A stretch of DNA of 64,000 nt from Planctomycetota bacterium (GTDB lineage Bacteria > Planctomycetota > Brocadiia > Brocadiales > Brocadiaceae). The position numbers were made by a program, and so were the translations under genes. The stretch spans positions 62,001 through 126,000 of the forward strand of contig VGXV01000003.1 of the NCBI GenBank assembly GCA_016873165.1, given 5' to 3'. A model generated the notes under the pieces. It worked only from the letters and a program-made list of their open reading frames with translations. It was not told where the DNA came from and ran no database searches. Positions within the stretch are counted from its first letter, which is position 1; each line of letters opens with the position of its first letter. Shown here in pieces: positions 41,959 to 50,985 of this stretch.

Positions 41959-43473
41959 TTATGCAAATTTGTATTGTTTTTCATTAAAAAGTTTTATGCA
42001 GGTATTTACAATATCAGTATCAAAGGCGCTCTCCCTTCCGTTTGCGATAATTTCAAGGGCATTCTCTATTCCAAGGGAAGGCCGATACGGTCTGTGGGAG
42101 GCAACCGCTTCTACCGTATCCGCAACGCCGATTACTTTTGCTTCTGGGATAATTTCACTATTCGATAAATTGTTTGGATATCCGGAGCCATCCAGGCGTT
42201 CATGATGTTGCTGTATAATCTGGGCGATTGGCCATGGGAATGTAATTTCTTTTAAAATATCGAAACCCACCTGGGGGTGATTCTGAATAATTTTAAATTC
42301 TATGTCAGAAAGTTTTCCGGGTTTGCTGAGAATTTCGGCAGGCACACATATTTTTCCGATATCGTGGATAAGTCCGCCTAAAAATATGCCGTCTGTTTGT
42401 TCAGAGGGAAATCCCATCTCGACGGCAATGGAACGGGCAAGCTCGGCGACTCGCAGTTGATGCCCGGCCGTATAAGGATCTCTGGCTTCTGCCATATGAG
42501 ATAACGCGCTTATCATACCCCCATAGGATTTTTGGAGGGTGTCCGCACTTTTCTTCAGCAAGGCATCCGCCAATTTGCGAGGGGTAATGTCTCTTATCAC
42601 ACTTACTGCATGCCATTTATTGCGTATTTTGAACGAGGAAAGCGAGAGTTCGATGGGAAATACCGTATTATCCTTCCGTTTTGCGCACAGTTCTGCGGTT
42701 TTACCAATTAAATTCCCCTCTCCTGTTTTTTTGAATTGTTTTATACCTTCTAAATGTGCATTGGCGTACTTTTTCGGCATGATTGTATCGCACAGCCCCT
42801 GCCCAATAAATTCGCTATTTGAATAGCCAAAAAGTTTTTCCGCGGATTTGTTGGCATAGGTAATAATGCCTCTGCTGTCTATTATAATTATAGCATCATT
42901 TATGGTGTTGCTGATCGAAAGGAGCCTTTCTTCACTATCATGAAGTTCTTCTTCTTTATGGATTAGTTGATGCGCCAAACGTTCGGAATACAGAGAAGCA
43001 ATTTCTTTCTCATCATTATTCGGTACTATTGCTTTATTAAGGGCAAATTCCCTTTTTTCAGACTCATTTATCACCTCTTTTATTATTGAGAGTAATTTCT
43101 TTGGTTCCACAGGCTTTCGAACGAATCTGGCGGCGCCTATTTTAAGAGCGAACTCTTCGTCCTCTTTGCGCTTGTACGCCGCAGAATAAAAGATAAAGGG
43201 AATATTCCTCCCGTTACCGTCTTCTTTTACCGTTTGACAAAACTTGAACCCATCCATAACCGGCATAAATATATCAGAAATAATAAGGTCAAATTTTTTG
43301 TCCGCTATCTTCTTGAGGGCTTTTTTCCCATTTTCCGCTATTGTGGGATTATCCCCGTGTCCCTTTAACAGAGTTTTTAACAAGACACGGCTATCGTTGT
43401 TATCATCAACGATAAGGATAGTGTGCTTTTTGTTATTTGTTCGTGGTTGTTGTGTGCATATTGATTTTTTCAC
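41959..43473 (-). CDS. REC-PAS-HD-GYP regulator (c-di-GMP phosphodiesterase)
   Basis: 504 residues. Receiver domain (about 18-135; phospho-acceptor in LIISDIFMPVMDG), a short linker, PAS with PAC (about 185-305; DSRGIITYANKSAEKLFGYS, WHAVSVIRDITPRKLA), and an HD-GYP domain (about 325-495). The last has GLIHDIGKICVPAEILSKPG and QQHHERLDGSGYP, the HD and GYP-type motifs, so it should hydrolyse c-di-GMP. Phosphorylation and a PAS ligand would control that activity. The start is GTG with GGGGAA upstream. No kinase is adjacent; a PilZ effector gene lies 5 kb away. Confidence 0.9.
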   Translation of the reverse strand: MKKSICTQQPRTNNKKHTILIVDDNNDSRVLLKTLLKGHGDNPTIAENGKKALKKIADKKFDLIISDIFMPVMDGFKFCQTVKEDGNGRNIPFIFYSAAYKRKEDEEFALKIGAARFVRKPVEPKKLLSIIKEVINESEKREFALNKAIVPNNDEKEIASLYSERLAHQLIHKEEELHDSEERLLSISNTINDAIIIIDSRGIITYANKSAEKLFGYSNSEFIGQGLCDTIMPKKYANAHLEGIKQFKKTGEGNLIGKTAELCAKRKDNTVFPIELSLSSFKIRNKWHAVSVIRDITPRKLADALLKKSADTLQKSYGGMISALSHMAEARDPYTAGHQLRVAELARSIAVEMGFPSEQTDGIFLGGLIHDIGKICVPAEILSKPGKLSDIEFKIIQNHPQVGFDILKEITFPWPIAQIIQQHHERLDGSGYPNNLSNSEIIPEAKVIGVADTVEAVASHRPYRPSLGIENALEIIANGRESAFDTDIVNTCIKLFNEKQYKFA

Positions 43474-43541
43474 AGATTAATTCCCCATTTAAAACAATTT
43501 TTTCATGTTGTAAAAAAGGATAATCAACTATGTCAGTTTTT

Positions 43542-43823
43542 ATAACACTTTAGTTTTTTTTGAAAAATTGCCCATGCCTTAACTCCATGCTTCAGCATGG
43601 GGTTAAGGGGAAAAACAATCGTTGGCTTCAGCCCTGAGGTAAAGTTAGCCCAATATCTTTCACTGTACCAGAAGGTCATGGCTAAAGCCGGTGTATTTGT
43701 TGTGGATATCTCCGCACTAAAGTGCGGAGTTAATGGAGGTGAAATTTGCTCCATGTATCAATATTAGAGGTACATTATAAAATAAGGGAAATCGAAGTCT
43801 TTTTCAAAATGTTAAAGTGTTAC
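43542..43823. repeat. Family B element with hairpin array, copy 5 (reverse orientation)
   Basis: Left end ACACTTTAGTTTTTTTTGAA, right end TTTTTCAAAATGTTAAAGTG. The core is the reverse complement of the cores at 13473-13874 and 35840-36115, with the same hairpins (CCATGCTTCAGCATGG, GGCTAAAGCC, CTCCGCACTAAAGTGCGGAG). Confidence 0.82.
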
Positions 43824-44033
43824 CAGTTTTTTGAATTAGGTAATTACAATAGAATAGCAAAAATAATACCCATACTAATATTGGATATATTGCGGGACAG
43901 AGGATGGCATTATTAAATACGGATGTATTCGTAAGTGTTTGTATATTTATTGTTTACAGAATAATCATGGGGATCTGTTGCTATGAGACAATCTTGTCAC
44001 GGTATGAATTATCCCAGTTTTGTGACACACCCA

Positions 44034-44053
44034 GTGTGCCAACAATGTCACAC
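44034..44053. promoter_or_regulatory. Operator-like palindrome, site 1
   Basis: GTGTGCCAACAATGTCACAC, an imperfect palindrome of the design GTGTGNCA-N4-TGNCACAC. TGTGACACAC lies just upstream. A second site of the same design is 376 bp away. The two half-sites suggest a dimeric DNA-binding protein; which one is unknown. Confidence 0.45.
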
Positions 44054-44409
44054 TTTTTCCCTAATCTAAAAATATTGTCTTCTCTGTACGAAAGCACATT
44101 TTGCGATAATGCAAAAAAGAGTGCCTTCCTCCAATATCAGGAATTATAAGGAAAGCAATGGGTTTTGCCTGTTTTTCTTGTTTTTAGAATGGAAGATTTC
44201 GTCATTTTAAATCTACAAACCCAGTTTTATATATTTTGCACACATGTATGAATAGATGAAGAATTTCAAACGTGTAAATAAAGTTTTAATACTTCAAACG
44301 GGGTAGTATTATTTTTAAGAAAATAAATAGTAACCATCGTTGTATATTAATGTTAGCATTGTTTTTCAATGTTCAGAAAGTGGAGTGGCATTACGAAAAT
44401 TATATAAAA

Positions 44410-44429
44410 GTGTGTCATTTTTGGCACAC
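44410..44429. promoter_or_regulatory. Operator-like palindrome, site 2
   Basis: GTGTGTCATTTTTGGCACAC, the same GTGTGNCA-N4-TGNCACAC design as 44034-44053. Further half-sites follow (TTGGCACA, GAGTGTGACACAA). The TGGCAC strings superficially recall a sigma-54 -24 element, but no GC at the -12 spacing is present. Confidence 0.45.
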
Positions 44430-44519
44430 TTGGCACATTGCCGAGTGTGACACAAAATTCATCTTGTGCCATATAGCATCACGTTTTTTTTTGCAAAATT
44501 TTTGGAATATGAGAATATG

Positions 44520-44643
44520 TACCTTACGAGTTCACAAATTGTGATTTTAGTTGTAGAGCGAAGATCATCTTCGCTTACTTTATATAGGTATTGGCGAAGC
44601 GGCACTTCGCGCTATATTTTGTAACTCCTGAACTCGTAAGGTA
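44520..44643. repeat. Family C inverted-repeat element, copy 2
   Basis: Bounded by TACCTTACGAGTTCAC and its reverse complement ending in ACTCGTAAGGTA. The core has TAGAGCGAAGATCATCTTCGCT and GCGAAGCGGCACTTCGC, related to the CTTCGCTCTAC cores in 12071-12165 and 61626-61865. Confidence 0.78.
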
Positions 44644-44769
44644 GATAAATGATTTGTTTTATGAACGGAGGGAAATATTTTGGAGAAACAGTGGCGCTAC
44701 AATAGTAAGCATTCGTAAATTACTGTCCGGAGGTTAACAGGCAGTAACAGAGGAAAATGTTTAACAAAA

Positions 44770-45111
44770 CTACCCTTCGATAATAAGCAATAACCCGCAA
44801 TCAGGACATTCTTTGGCATTTTCCCCGACGCAATAACCGCACGCCGGGCATTTCCCCTCTGCCTCCCATTCCTGTGAAGCTTTGATTTCGGGATATTTTT
44901 CCACATGAAATTCCTCTATACAGGCATGCGCCTTCTGTGCATCATCTTTTTGCACCAGGAGGAGGTATCTGCATCCGCATTTTCCCGTATTACAACCGGG
45001 GACAAGCGTTGCTTTTGATTCTATACCTGCCTCGGACAGCAGTTGAGATAATTCCTTAATGCCGCCCTTTTCGTCTTCTCTGATAGCAATCCATTCGTTA
45101 TTGTTATCCAT
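44770..45111 (-). CDS. DUF2007-like protein with a zinc ribbon
   Basis: 113 residues. The N-terminal ~75 residues resemble the DUF2007/putative signal-transducing fold, in which an alpha-beta domain is often followed by a metal-binding end (AIREDEKGGIKELSQLLSEAG, CGCRYLLLVQKDDAQKAHACIEE). Extra cysteines are present in GCNTGKCGCRY. The C-terminus is a zinc ribbon, CPACGYCVGENAKECPDCGL. Function unknown. The start has GGGGGAA just upstream of the ATG. The sulfurtransferase gene lies 125 bp downstream in the map and on the same strand, upstream in transcription. Confidence 0.7.
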   Translation of the reverse strand: MDNNNEWIAIREDEKGGIKELSQLLSEAGIESKATLVPGCNTGKCGCRYLLLVQKDDAQKAHACIEEFHVEKYPEIKASQEWEAEGKCPACGYCVGENAKECPDCGLLLIIEG

Positions 45112-45236
45112 GATTCCCCCGTTTTTTTAATTGTCTGCAAAAAACCACAATGTCTGCTGCAAAACTACCCTTGCAAATATGCGCTTCTTGATATCGCAGT
45201 CCAGCTTATGGTATAAAAATTATGAATTGATATCCA

Positions 45237-46094
45237 TTAATTTTTCTCGTTGAGAGTTGCCACAGGGCGGGACGTGTCCGTTATCCATTCGCTCCATGAT
45301 CCTGCGTAGAGTACGCCGTCACCCAGTCCCGCATGATACATTGCAAGAAGGTTGTGGCATGCAGTCACTCCTGATCCGCAATAGAAAATAGCATGATCAG
45401 GCGCAATATTCCCTAACAAGGACTTGAACCGCTGAGATAATTTTTCACGGGATAACATTCTTCCTTCCGCGTCGACATTTCCGGCAAAGGGCGCACAAAT
45501 TGCATTGGGAATATGTCCCGCTACCGGGTCTATCGTTTCGTTAAGTCCTTTAAAACGCTCCGGCGAACGGGCGTCGAGAATCCGATATGAGCTATCATTG
45601 AGGATATTCACTACCTGCATGGCATTTACAAGCATACGGGGGCGCGGTTTTGGAATAAATGTGCGCGGGTTGCGTTTATGCACTTCACCGGTTGCAGGGA
45701 ATCCTGCCTTCAACCAGTGTTTCCAGCCTCCGTCAAGAACGGCAACATGGTCATGCCCCAGCCACCGCAGCATCCACCAAAGCCTGGCTGCAAACGCGCC
45801 TGTTGCATCGTCATACACCACTACGTGCGTATCGCCGTCAATGCCCCGGCGAGAAAAGGTGTTTACTAATGTCTCAACTTCAGGAAGAGGGTGTCTCCCG
45901 GTTTTTCCCGGAATGATCCGGGCAGAAAGGTCTTCGTTGAGATGCACGTACAGGGCATTCGGGATGTGAGCGGCGGAATAATCCCGCCTGCCCCGCTCAC
46001 TGTCTTCCAGAGAAAAGCGACAATCAATGATAACCCGGTTTTTATTGTTTATTTGTGTCGATACATCCTGCGGAGAAATAAGCGTTGTATACAT
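45237..46094 (-). CDS. Two-domain rhodanese sulfurtransferase
   Basis: 285 residues, two rhodanese domains as in thiosulfate and 3-mercaptopyruvate sulfurtransferases. The first (about 10-130: VIIDCRFSLEDSERGRRDYS, AHIPNALYVHLNEDLS, VVVYDDATGAFAARLWWMLR) is structural. The second has the active Cys in IFYCGSGVTACHNLLAM. CGSGVTA is closer to the mercaptopyruvate type (CGSGVTA) than to the rhodanese CRKGVTA. It transfers sulfane sulfur to a thiophile, possibly cyanide or thiols. GAGGAC lies upstream of the ATG. Confidence 0.93.
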   Translation of the reverse strand: MYTTLISPQDVSTQINNKNRVIIDCRFSLEDSERGRRDYSAAHIPNALYVHLNEDLSARIIPGKTGRHPLPEVETLVNTFSRRGIDGDTHVVVYDDATGAFAARLWWMLRWLGHDHVAVLDGGWKHWLKAGFPATGEVHKRNPRTFIPKPRPRMLVNAMQVVNILNDSSYRILDARSPERFKGLNETIDPVAGHIPNAICAPFAGNVDAEGRMLSREKLSQRFKSLLGNIAPDHAIFYCGSGVTACHNLLAMYHAGLGDGVLYAGSWSEWITDTSRPVATLNEKN

Positions 46095-46116
46095 AGTTGT
46101 CCTCTTTATTCAAATC

Positions 46117-46746
46117 TCATTTTTGAAGAAAGGTCTTTACGATTTTTGCTTTAAAAAACCTGAAAGGGAAAAGCATGGATACTCTCTTTTGATATTCCTG
46201 ATACTCTCTGCCGAATTCCCGAACGAGTTTCTTTTCTTCCAGTAATGTTCCTGTAATCAGGTATATTGTAAGAACGCAATTGGCAATAAATCCGGACAGG
46301 TACAAATCCCTTGCCCAGAGAAATAAGATCATTGCCAGATACCATGGATGCCGTGTGATGCCGAGAATGCCTGTTGCGTCAAATGCACCGGATTGCGCCA
46401 ATACGCCGTGTGTGTTTCCCGTTTGTATTTGCCGAATACCGCATAGTTGTAAGAGGTCGTAGCGTTTTGCGCCCGCAAAAAATAATGAGACCGCAATAAT
46501 CAGCAAAACTATCTGCAAGGGAAAACATATCCCACTCCACTGAAAGAGCAGCCTGCTCTCAATCGACCTATTATAAAGAACAGCAGGGATGGCAGTGGCT
46601 ATTGCGGCAAGATTAAAGAGCAAGCGATAATAACGGGATTTTGTCTTCAGAAGATGCATCAGATATTTTGACACCGTTATCGATGCAGTCACGCTGTGTA
46701 ACGAACACCAGGCAGTCCATAATAGTATAAGGAAAAGATAATTCAT
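46117..46746 (-). CDS. NnrU/isoprenylcysteine methyltransferase-like membrane protein
   Basis: About 209 residues from MNYLFLILLW at 46746. Several membrane segments, then the PEMT/ICMT-type end: GILGITRHPWYLAMILFLWARD, then LEEKKLVREFGREYQEYQKRVSMLFPF. NnrU is associated with nitric-oxide/denitrification gene sets, and ICMT relatives methylate protein Cys; which applies is not shown. A frame further upstream (to 46836) would overlap the preceding ABC-F stop. No strong ribosome binding site. It lies 41 bp after the ABC-F gene, on the same strand. Confidence 0.75.
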   Translation of the reverse strand: MNYLFLILLWTAWCSLHSVTASITVSKYLMHLLKTKSRYYRLLFNLAAIATAIPAVLYNRSIESRLLFQWSGICFPLQIVLLIIAVSLFFAGAKRYDLLQLCGIRQIQTGNTHGVLAQSGAFDATGILGITRHPWYLAMILFLWARDLYLSGFIANCVLTIYLITGTLLEEKKLVREFGREYQEYQKRVSMLFPFRFFKAKIVKTFLQK

Positions 46747-46787
46747 TGTTATCGCGAGGGGAATGGTTGCAATCTTACGGAATAATT

Positions 46788-48743
46788 TTACACTTCGGCA
46801 TTTATCATATCCAGGTCCGAGTGTGTAACCTCCCACTTTTGATAAAGATTTTCGAGTTCTTCTGTGACAGTTTTGTATTGCTTGTTAATAATAATGGGTC
46901 TCTCCTTGTCATTATTATTATAGAGTTGAGGATCCAAAAGTATTTGGTCCAGTTCCTGTTTTTGTGTTTCCAGCGAGGAGATTCTTTCCTCGATTTTCTG
47001 AAGTTCCTTTTCCAATTTTCTTCGTCTTGCGTTTTGTTCCTTTTTCTGCAAAAAGAGCTGCTTTTGGGAGGTCATTTCAGGTGGGTTTGCTTCAGGGGCA
47101 ATCTGCGTCACGGTTTTATTTGTTTCCGACCGTAATTCCGCTTCTCTTTTCTCTATAAAATCCCTAAAACCGCTTAAATGAACAAAAAGTTTTCCTTCTT
47201 TTAACTCATACACCTTTGAAACCAGCCCGTCCAGAAAGTCTCTGTCGTGAGAAACAATCAAAAGACTCCCCGGATAATTCAGCAATGCTTCTTTAAGCAC
47301 TTTTTTTGTAGTAATATCGATGTGATTTGTCGGTTCGTCCAGCACGAGAAAATTTGCCGGTTTTAAAAGGATTTTTGCAAGGCACAGGCGCGATTTTTCA
47401 CCACCACTCAGAACATTTACGGCCTTAAACACATCGTCACCGGAAAAAAGAAACGCCCCCAGAAGATTTCTCACGAGGGGGAGCATGGAAAATGGCGCGA
47501 TGGATTCAACTTCCTCAAGCACCGTATTGGTCCCCTGCAGGCTTTCAGCGGTTTCCTGGGCAAAGTAATCGGCAAGGACATTGTGTCCTGTAGTGACAGA
47601 GCCAATCTGAGGATTGCTCATACGGTTAATAATGCGCAATAATGTGGATTTCCCGGAACCATTCTGGCCGACGAGCGCAACCTTTTCTCCCCGCTCGATG
47701 GAAAGGCAAATGCCCTCAAATATCCATTTTTCATCGTATTTGTATGAAATATCTTTCACGTCAAGGACATTTGCGCCGCTTTGTTTTGCCGGAGGGAACC
47801 TGAAGGTGACCTTTTGAACCGTATTTTCCGGCAATTCCTCCTTTTCCATTTTTTCAAGCATCTTGATGCGGCTTTGCACCTGCGACGCCTTTGTGTTCTT
47901 TGCCCGGAATCTTTCGATAAATCTCTCTACTTCTTTAATCTTCTTCTGCTGATTGGTATAGCGGGAAATTTGCAGCTCGCGCCTTTTTTCCTTTTCGGAT
48001 TCATAAAAAGAGTAATTGCCGTGATATTCACAGATATTTCCTTTCTCCAATTCCCATATTTTTGTGACATTGCGGTCTAAAAACGCCTTGTCATGGGAAA
48101 TAAGAATCAAACCCGCGTGTAATTCCCTGAGATACTGTTCAAGCCAGAGGATAGAATCTACGTCGAGATGGTTTGTAGGTTCGTCCAGAAGGAGGATATC
48201 CGGTTCCTGTAACAATAACCTGGAGAGGGCGACGCGCATCTGCCATCCGCCGCTCAGGGCTTCGATATTTTTCCCGAAATCGGACACCTTGAAACCGATG
48301 CCTTTTAATACCTTTTCCGTTTCCGCGTCGATTTTGTTTGCGTTTACCACCGACAACTGATGCTGCAGATGTGTATACCGGTCGAGGAGTTCCTGACGGT
48401 CGTCATCGGCAAGGGAAGGGTTTTCCAGCTTAGTATGTATCGTATCGATTTGATCTTTCAGATGATGTATGGTTTCAAAGGCAGAACTTGCCTCTTCAAA
48501 GACAGTTCTTTTTTTGAACGCAAAACATTCCTGAGGAAGATATCCTAATTTGGCATCTTTAGCACAAATAACATTGCCTGAAGACGGCTCAATATGTTTG
48601 CAAACAAGTTTAAAAAAGGTTGATTTCCCTGCGCCATTAGGCCCGATTAGCCCGATGCGGTCATTCAGCCGAATTTGCAGAGAAATGTTGTCGAAAATAA
48701 CTGTAGAGCCAAAATTCAAACAGACATCATGAAACCGGATCAT
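46788..48743 (-). CDS. ABC-F family ATPase
   Basis: 651 residues without membrane segments: two ATP-binding cassettes in one chain. First: GPNGAGKSTFFKL, LSGGWQMRVALSRLLLQEPD, LLLDEPTNHLD. Second: GQNGSGKSTLLRI, LSGGEKSRLCLAKILLKPAN, LVLDEPTNHID. Between them is the P-site-type linker with KNTKASQVQSRIKMLEKMEK. The C-terminal ~90 residues are coiled coil (RRRKLEKELQKIEERISSLE). ABC-F proteins act on the ribosome (stalled or drug-bound) and not in transport; the Uup/YdiF-type subfamily is the closest fit. Divergent from the PEPC gene. Confidence 0.93.
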   Translation of the reverse strand: MIRFHDVCLNFGSTVIFDNISLQIRLNDRIGLIGPNGAGKSTFFKLVCKHIEPSSGNVICAKDAKLGYLPQECFAFKKRTVFEEASSAFETIHHLKDQIDTIHTKLENPSLADDDRQELLDRYTHLQHQLSVVNANKIDAETEKVLKGIGFKVSDFGKNIEALSGGWQMRVALSRLLLQEPDILLLDEPTNHLDVDSILWLEQYLRELHAGLILISHDKAFLDRNVTKIWELEKGNICEYHGNYSFYESEKEKRRELQISRYTNQQKKIKEVERFIERFRAKNTKASQVQSRIKMLEKMEKEELPENTVQKVTFRFPPAKQSGANVLDVKDISYKYDEKWIFEGICLSIERGEKVALVGQNGSGKSTLLRIINRMSNPQIGSVTTGHNVLADYFAQETAESLQGTNTVLEEVESIAPFSMLPLVRNLLGAFLFSGDDVFKAVNVLSGGEKSRLCLAKILLKPANFLVLDEPTNHIDITTKKVLKEALLNYPGSLLIVSHDRDFLDGLVSKVYELKEGKLFVHLSGFRDFIEKREAELRSETNKTVTQIAPEANPPEMTSQKQLFLQKKEQNARRRKLEKELQKIEERISSLETQKQELDQILLDPQLYNNNDKERPIIINKQYKTVTEELENLYQKWEVTHSDLDMINAEV

Positions 48744-49027
48744 TCATTACCACCATTTCCCTTTTCCATTAACAGTTTAAAAAATACTATGGTATAAATT
48801 TACCACAATAATGCCGGATTTTCCATTTTATACGGAAATCCGATAATGGTATACAATAGAAACTGCCGTTCCAAAAGATAAAAAGAAATAATTGATTGAT
48901 GTTCCGTGCGATGTTTTGCTTCTTGTGAGAAATAATGTAAAATAATGACACCGGAATTTTCAGATGTGATGATTCCGGTGCCGCAGATGTTATCAAATAA
49001 CAAAATTTGTCTTGAAAGGTCGCAAAA

Positions 49028-50500
49028 ATGAGAAAAATACCACGGACGATGAGCACGCAACACCCCGATAATGTAGCCATGCCGTTTTTTACGGAAGGAA
49101 CGCCTTTTCGCGGTGAAGATGAAATAAAAGAGGCATATTATGTGTTTTCTCATTTGCGATGTGATGAGCAGATGTGGGATTGCGAGGGAAAGGAAGTGGA
49201 CGAATTTGTTATTAAAAAACTCATTACACGGTATGAAAATTTTTTCAAGAATAATAGAATCGGCAAGGATCTTTTTATTACCCTGCGCGCGCCGAATCCC
49301 GAGTATGAAAAAAGCGAGGCAAAAATACTCCTGGAAACCCTTGAAAGCGCTCCCCGTTCCTATGATACCGCCAAGTTGTTTTATGGTGACGGCACAATTC
49401 CGCCCATATTTGAAGTTATTCTTCCCATGACTACGAATACGGCAATTATAAACCGGGTATATTATTATTACCGTGATTTTGTGGTCGGAAAACAGCACAA
49501 GAAATGTTTCAGCGGCGATATTACCATAGGAGAATGGATCGGCGAGTTTATGCCGGAGACCATTGAGGTTATCCCTTTGGTGGAAGATATTCAATATATG
49601 CTTTCTGCCGATTCCATAGTGCAGGAATATTTGAAAGACAAACATTTTCCCTATCAGCGGGTATTTCTCGGACGTTCTGATCCGGCGCTGAACTATGGTT
49701 TTCTGCCTGCCATACTTGTGGTAAAAATTACCTTGCAGAGATTACATGCGTTGCAGGAAAAAATCAGGATTCCCATCTATCCTATTCTCGGAGTGGGCTC
49801 CAATCTTTTCAGGGGAAATATGACGCCATTAAATGTAGACGAATGCCTGAATGAATATCCGAGTGTTCAGACGTATACCATACAGTCCGCCTTTAAGTAT
49901 GACTACGATGAAGAACTTGTCAGAAAGGCCATTGAAACAATCAATAACCGTGAAAGGAAGCCTCCGGTGGTGATTGACGAAAAAATCGCCCTGGACATTA
50001 CAAAAAGATTGTCGCATGCCTACCGGGAGCAAATTAAAGAACTCGCGCCCTTAATCAGTGAAATAGCGCGGTTTGTTCCCCGAAGAAGGATGCGTAAACT
50101 GCATATAGGGCTTTTTGGCTATTCGAGAAGCGTGGAAGGGATAACCCTGCCGCGGGTAATCTCCTTTTGCGCCGCACTGTATTCTATTGGGTTGCCTCCC
50201 GAATTGCTGGGGTTGCATGCCCTTACGGAGAATGACCTGTCATTCCTTGCCGCAGCGTATCCGGCTTTCTTTGAAGATATTTCAACGGTGGCATCGTATT
50301 ATAATGAAGACGTTAAAAAACTGATTTCTCCGAAAATTGCGAGAGATATCGAAAAAGTATTGAATATGACAACTTATGTGGAAAATATCCTGCACAGCGA
50401 ACATACCACGCAGATTATCGAGGCGGTACTTGCAAAAAAAGAAGAGACCATCACGGAAAATATTATTGCCGCAGGGAAAGTGAGGGGGTTTCTGGGATAA
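49028..50500 (+). CDS. ppcA: Archaeal-type phosphoenolpyruvate carboxylase
   Basis: 490 residues, half the length of the usual bacterial Ppc and matching the archaeal-type enzyme (PEPcase_2). Signature MRKIPRTMSTQHPDNVAMPF at the start, then AYYVFSHLRCDEQMWDCEGKE, LFITLRAPNPEYEKSEA, DPALNYGFLPAILVVKITLQ, GVGSNLFRGNMTPLN and HIGLFGYSRSVEGITLPRVI. It forms oxaloacetate from PEP and bicarbonate, the anaplerotic step that feeds the TCA branches in an autotroph. The start has GAAAGGT about 7 bases upstream. A single gene, divergent from the ABC-F gene. In bacteria this type is uncommon. Confidence 0.95.
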   Translation: MRKIPRTMSTQHPDNVAMPFFTEGTPFRGEDEIKEAYYVFSHLRCDEQMWDCEGKEVDEFVIKKLITRYENFFKNNRIGKDLFITLRAPNPEYEKSEAKILLETLESAPRSYDTAKLFYGDGTIPPIFEVILPMTTNTAIINRVYYYYRDFVVGKQHKKCFSGDITIGEWIGEFMPETIEVIPLVEDIQYMLSADSIVQEYLKDKHFPYQRVFLGRSDPALNYGFLPAILVVKITLQRLHALQEKIRIPIYPILGVGSNLFRGNMTPLNVDECLNEYPSVQTYTIQSAFKYDYDEELVRKAIETINNRERKPPVVIDEKIALDITKRLSHAYREQIKELAPLISEIARFVPRRRMRKLHIGLFGYSRSVEGITLPRVISFCAALYSIGLPPELLGLHALTENDLSFLAAAYPAFFEDISTVASYYNEDVKKLISPKIARDIEKVLNMTTYVENILHSEHTTQIIEAVLAKKEETITENIIAAGKVRGFLG

Positions 50501-50568
50501 TATTTATGATGAGAAAATGCAGAAGAATGGTGTTGAAATAATGTTGCTAAGAGTTTTTCGACATTGGC

Positions 50569-50985
50569 TTATTTTAAAATTTTTATAATGGCATCCTGAA
50601 AAATGGTAAAATCTTTCAGATTCTTTCTTAATATACTAATAACAATTGCAGCATCTATCGTGTCATAATGATGGACCACTATATTTCGAAATCTTGCCAT
50701 TTTTGACATAATGTTGAAAAGTTCTTTGCTTATAATGTTATTTTCATAAAGAACTTCAAAAGTTTCCGCGTAACTTTTCGGAACACGATATTCTTTGTCA
50801 GAAATAATATGATTTGCAATATCAGTACAAGTTTCTATCAATATTTGAAGAGTCCTTTCAACGATGCGTTGTGTTTTCCAATCGTTTGAATATTTTTCAA
50901 GAGAAATATTTGCAAATTCCTCAAGCTGTTTTATATATTGATCGATTTCACTCAATTTTCTCAGTATAAGAGCCTTATCTACCAA
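50569..50985 (-). CDS. hepT: HepT-like HEPN toxin of a MntA/HepT pair
   Basis: 138 residues, helical, DUF86/HepT family. The RX4-6HXY ribonuclease motif is seen as RNIVVHHYDT (R-N-I-V-V-H-H-Y), preceded by the conserved MARFRN. In type VII systems HepT is an RNase inactivated by AMP transfer from MntA to the Tyr near this motif. The gene starts (TTG at 50985, with GGAGAT upstream) inside the MntA gene, an 11-bp overlap. Both are transcribed leftward. The pair stands next to the archaeal-type PEPC gene in convergent orientation. Confidence 0.87.
   Translation of the reverse strand: MVDKALILRKLSEIDQYIKQLEEFANISLEKYSNDWKTQRIVERTLQILIETCTDIANHIISDKEYRVPKSYAETFEVLYENNIISKELFNIMSKMARFRNIVVHHYDTIDAAIVISILRKNLKDFTIFQDAIIKILK

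Larger units (their letters stand above)
43824..44769. other. 946-bp gene-poor region with operator-like palindromes
   Basis: No supportable coding region was found; the open frames here are short and lack recognisable features. The region holds two 20-bp palindromes of one design (44034-44053 and 44410-44429) and a family C element (44520-44643). The rest is AT-rich. A small RNA or a promoter cannot be excluded. Confidence 0.5.

Noticed and set aside
43904-44149. 81-codon plus-strand frame in the gene-free region
   Set aside because: No ribosome binding site, no homology and low-complexity composition; it spans the first operator-like palindrome.
44421-44445. TGGCAC strings as a sigma-54 promoter
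   Set aside because: The GC element at the -12 position with correct spacing is missing for each TGGCAC; the palindrome explanation fits better.
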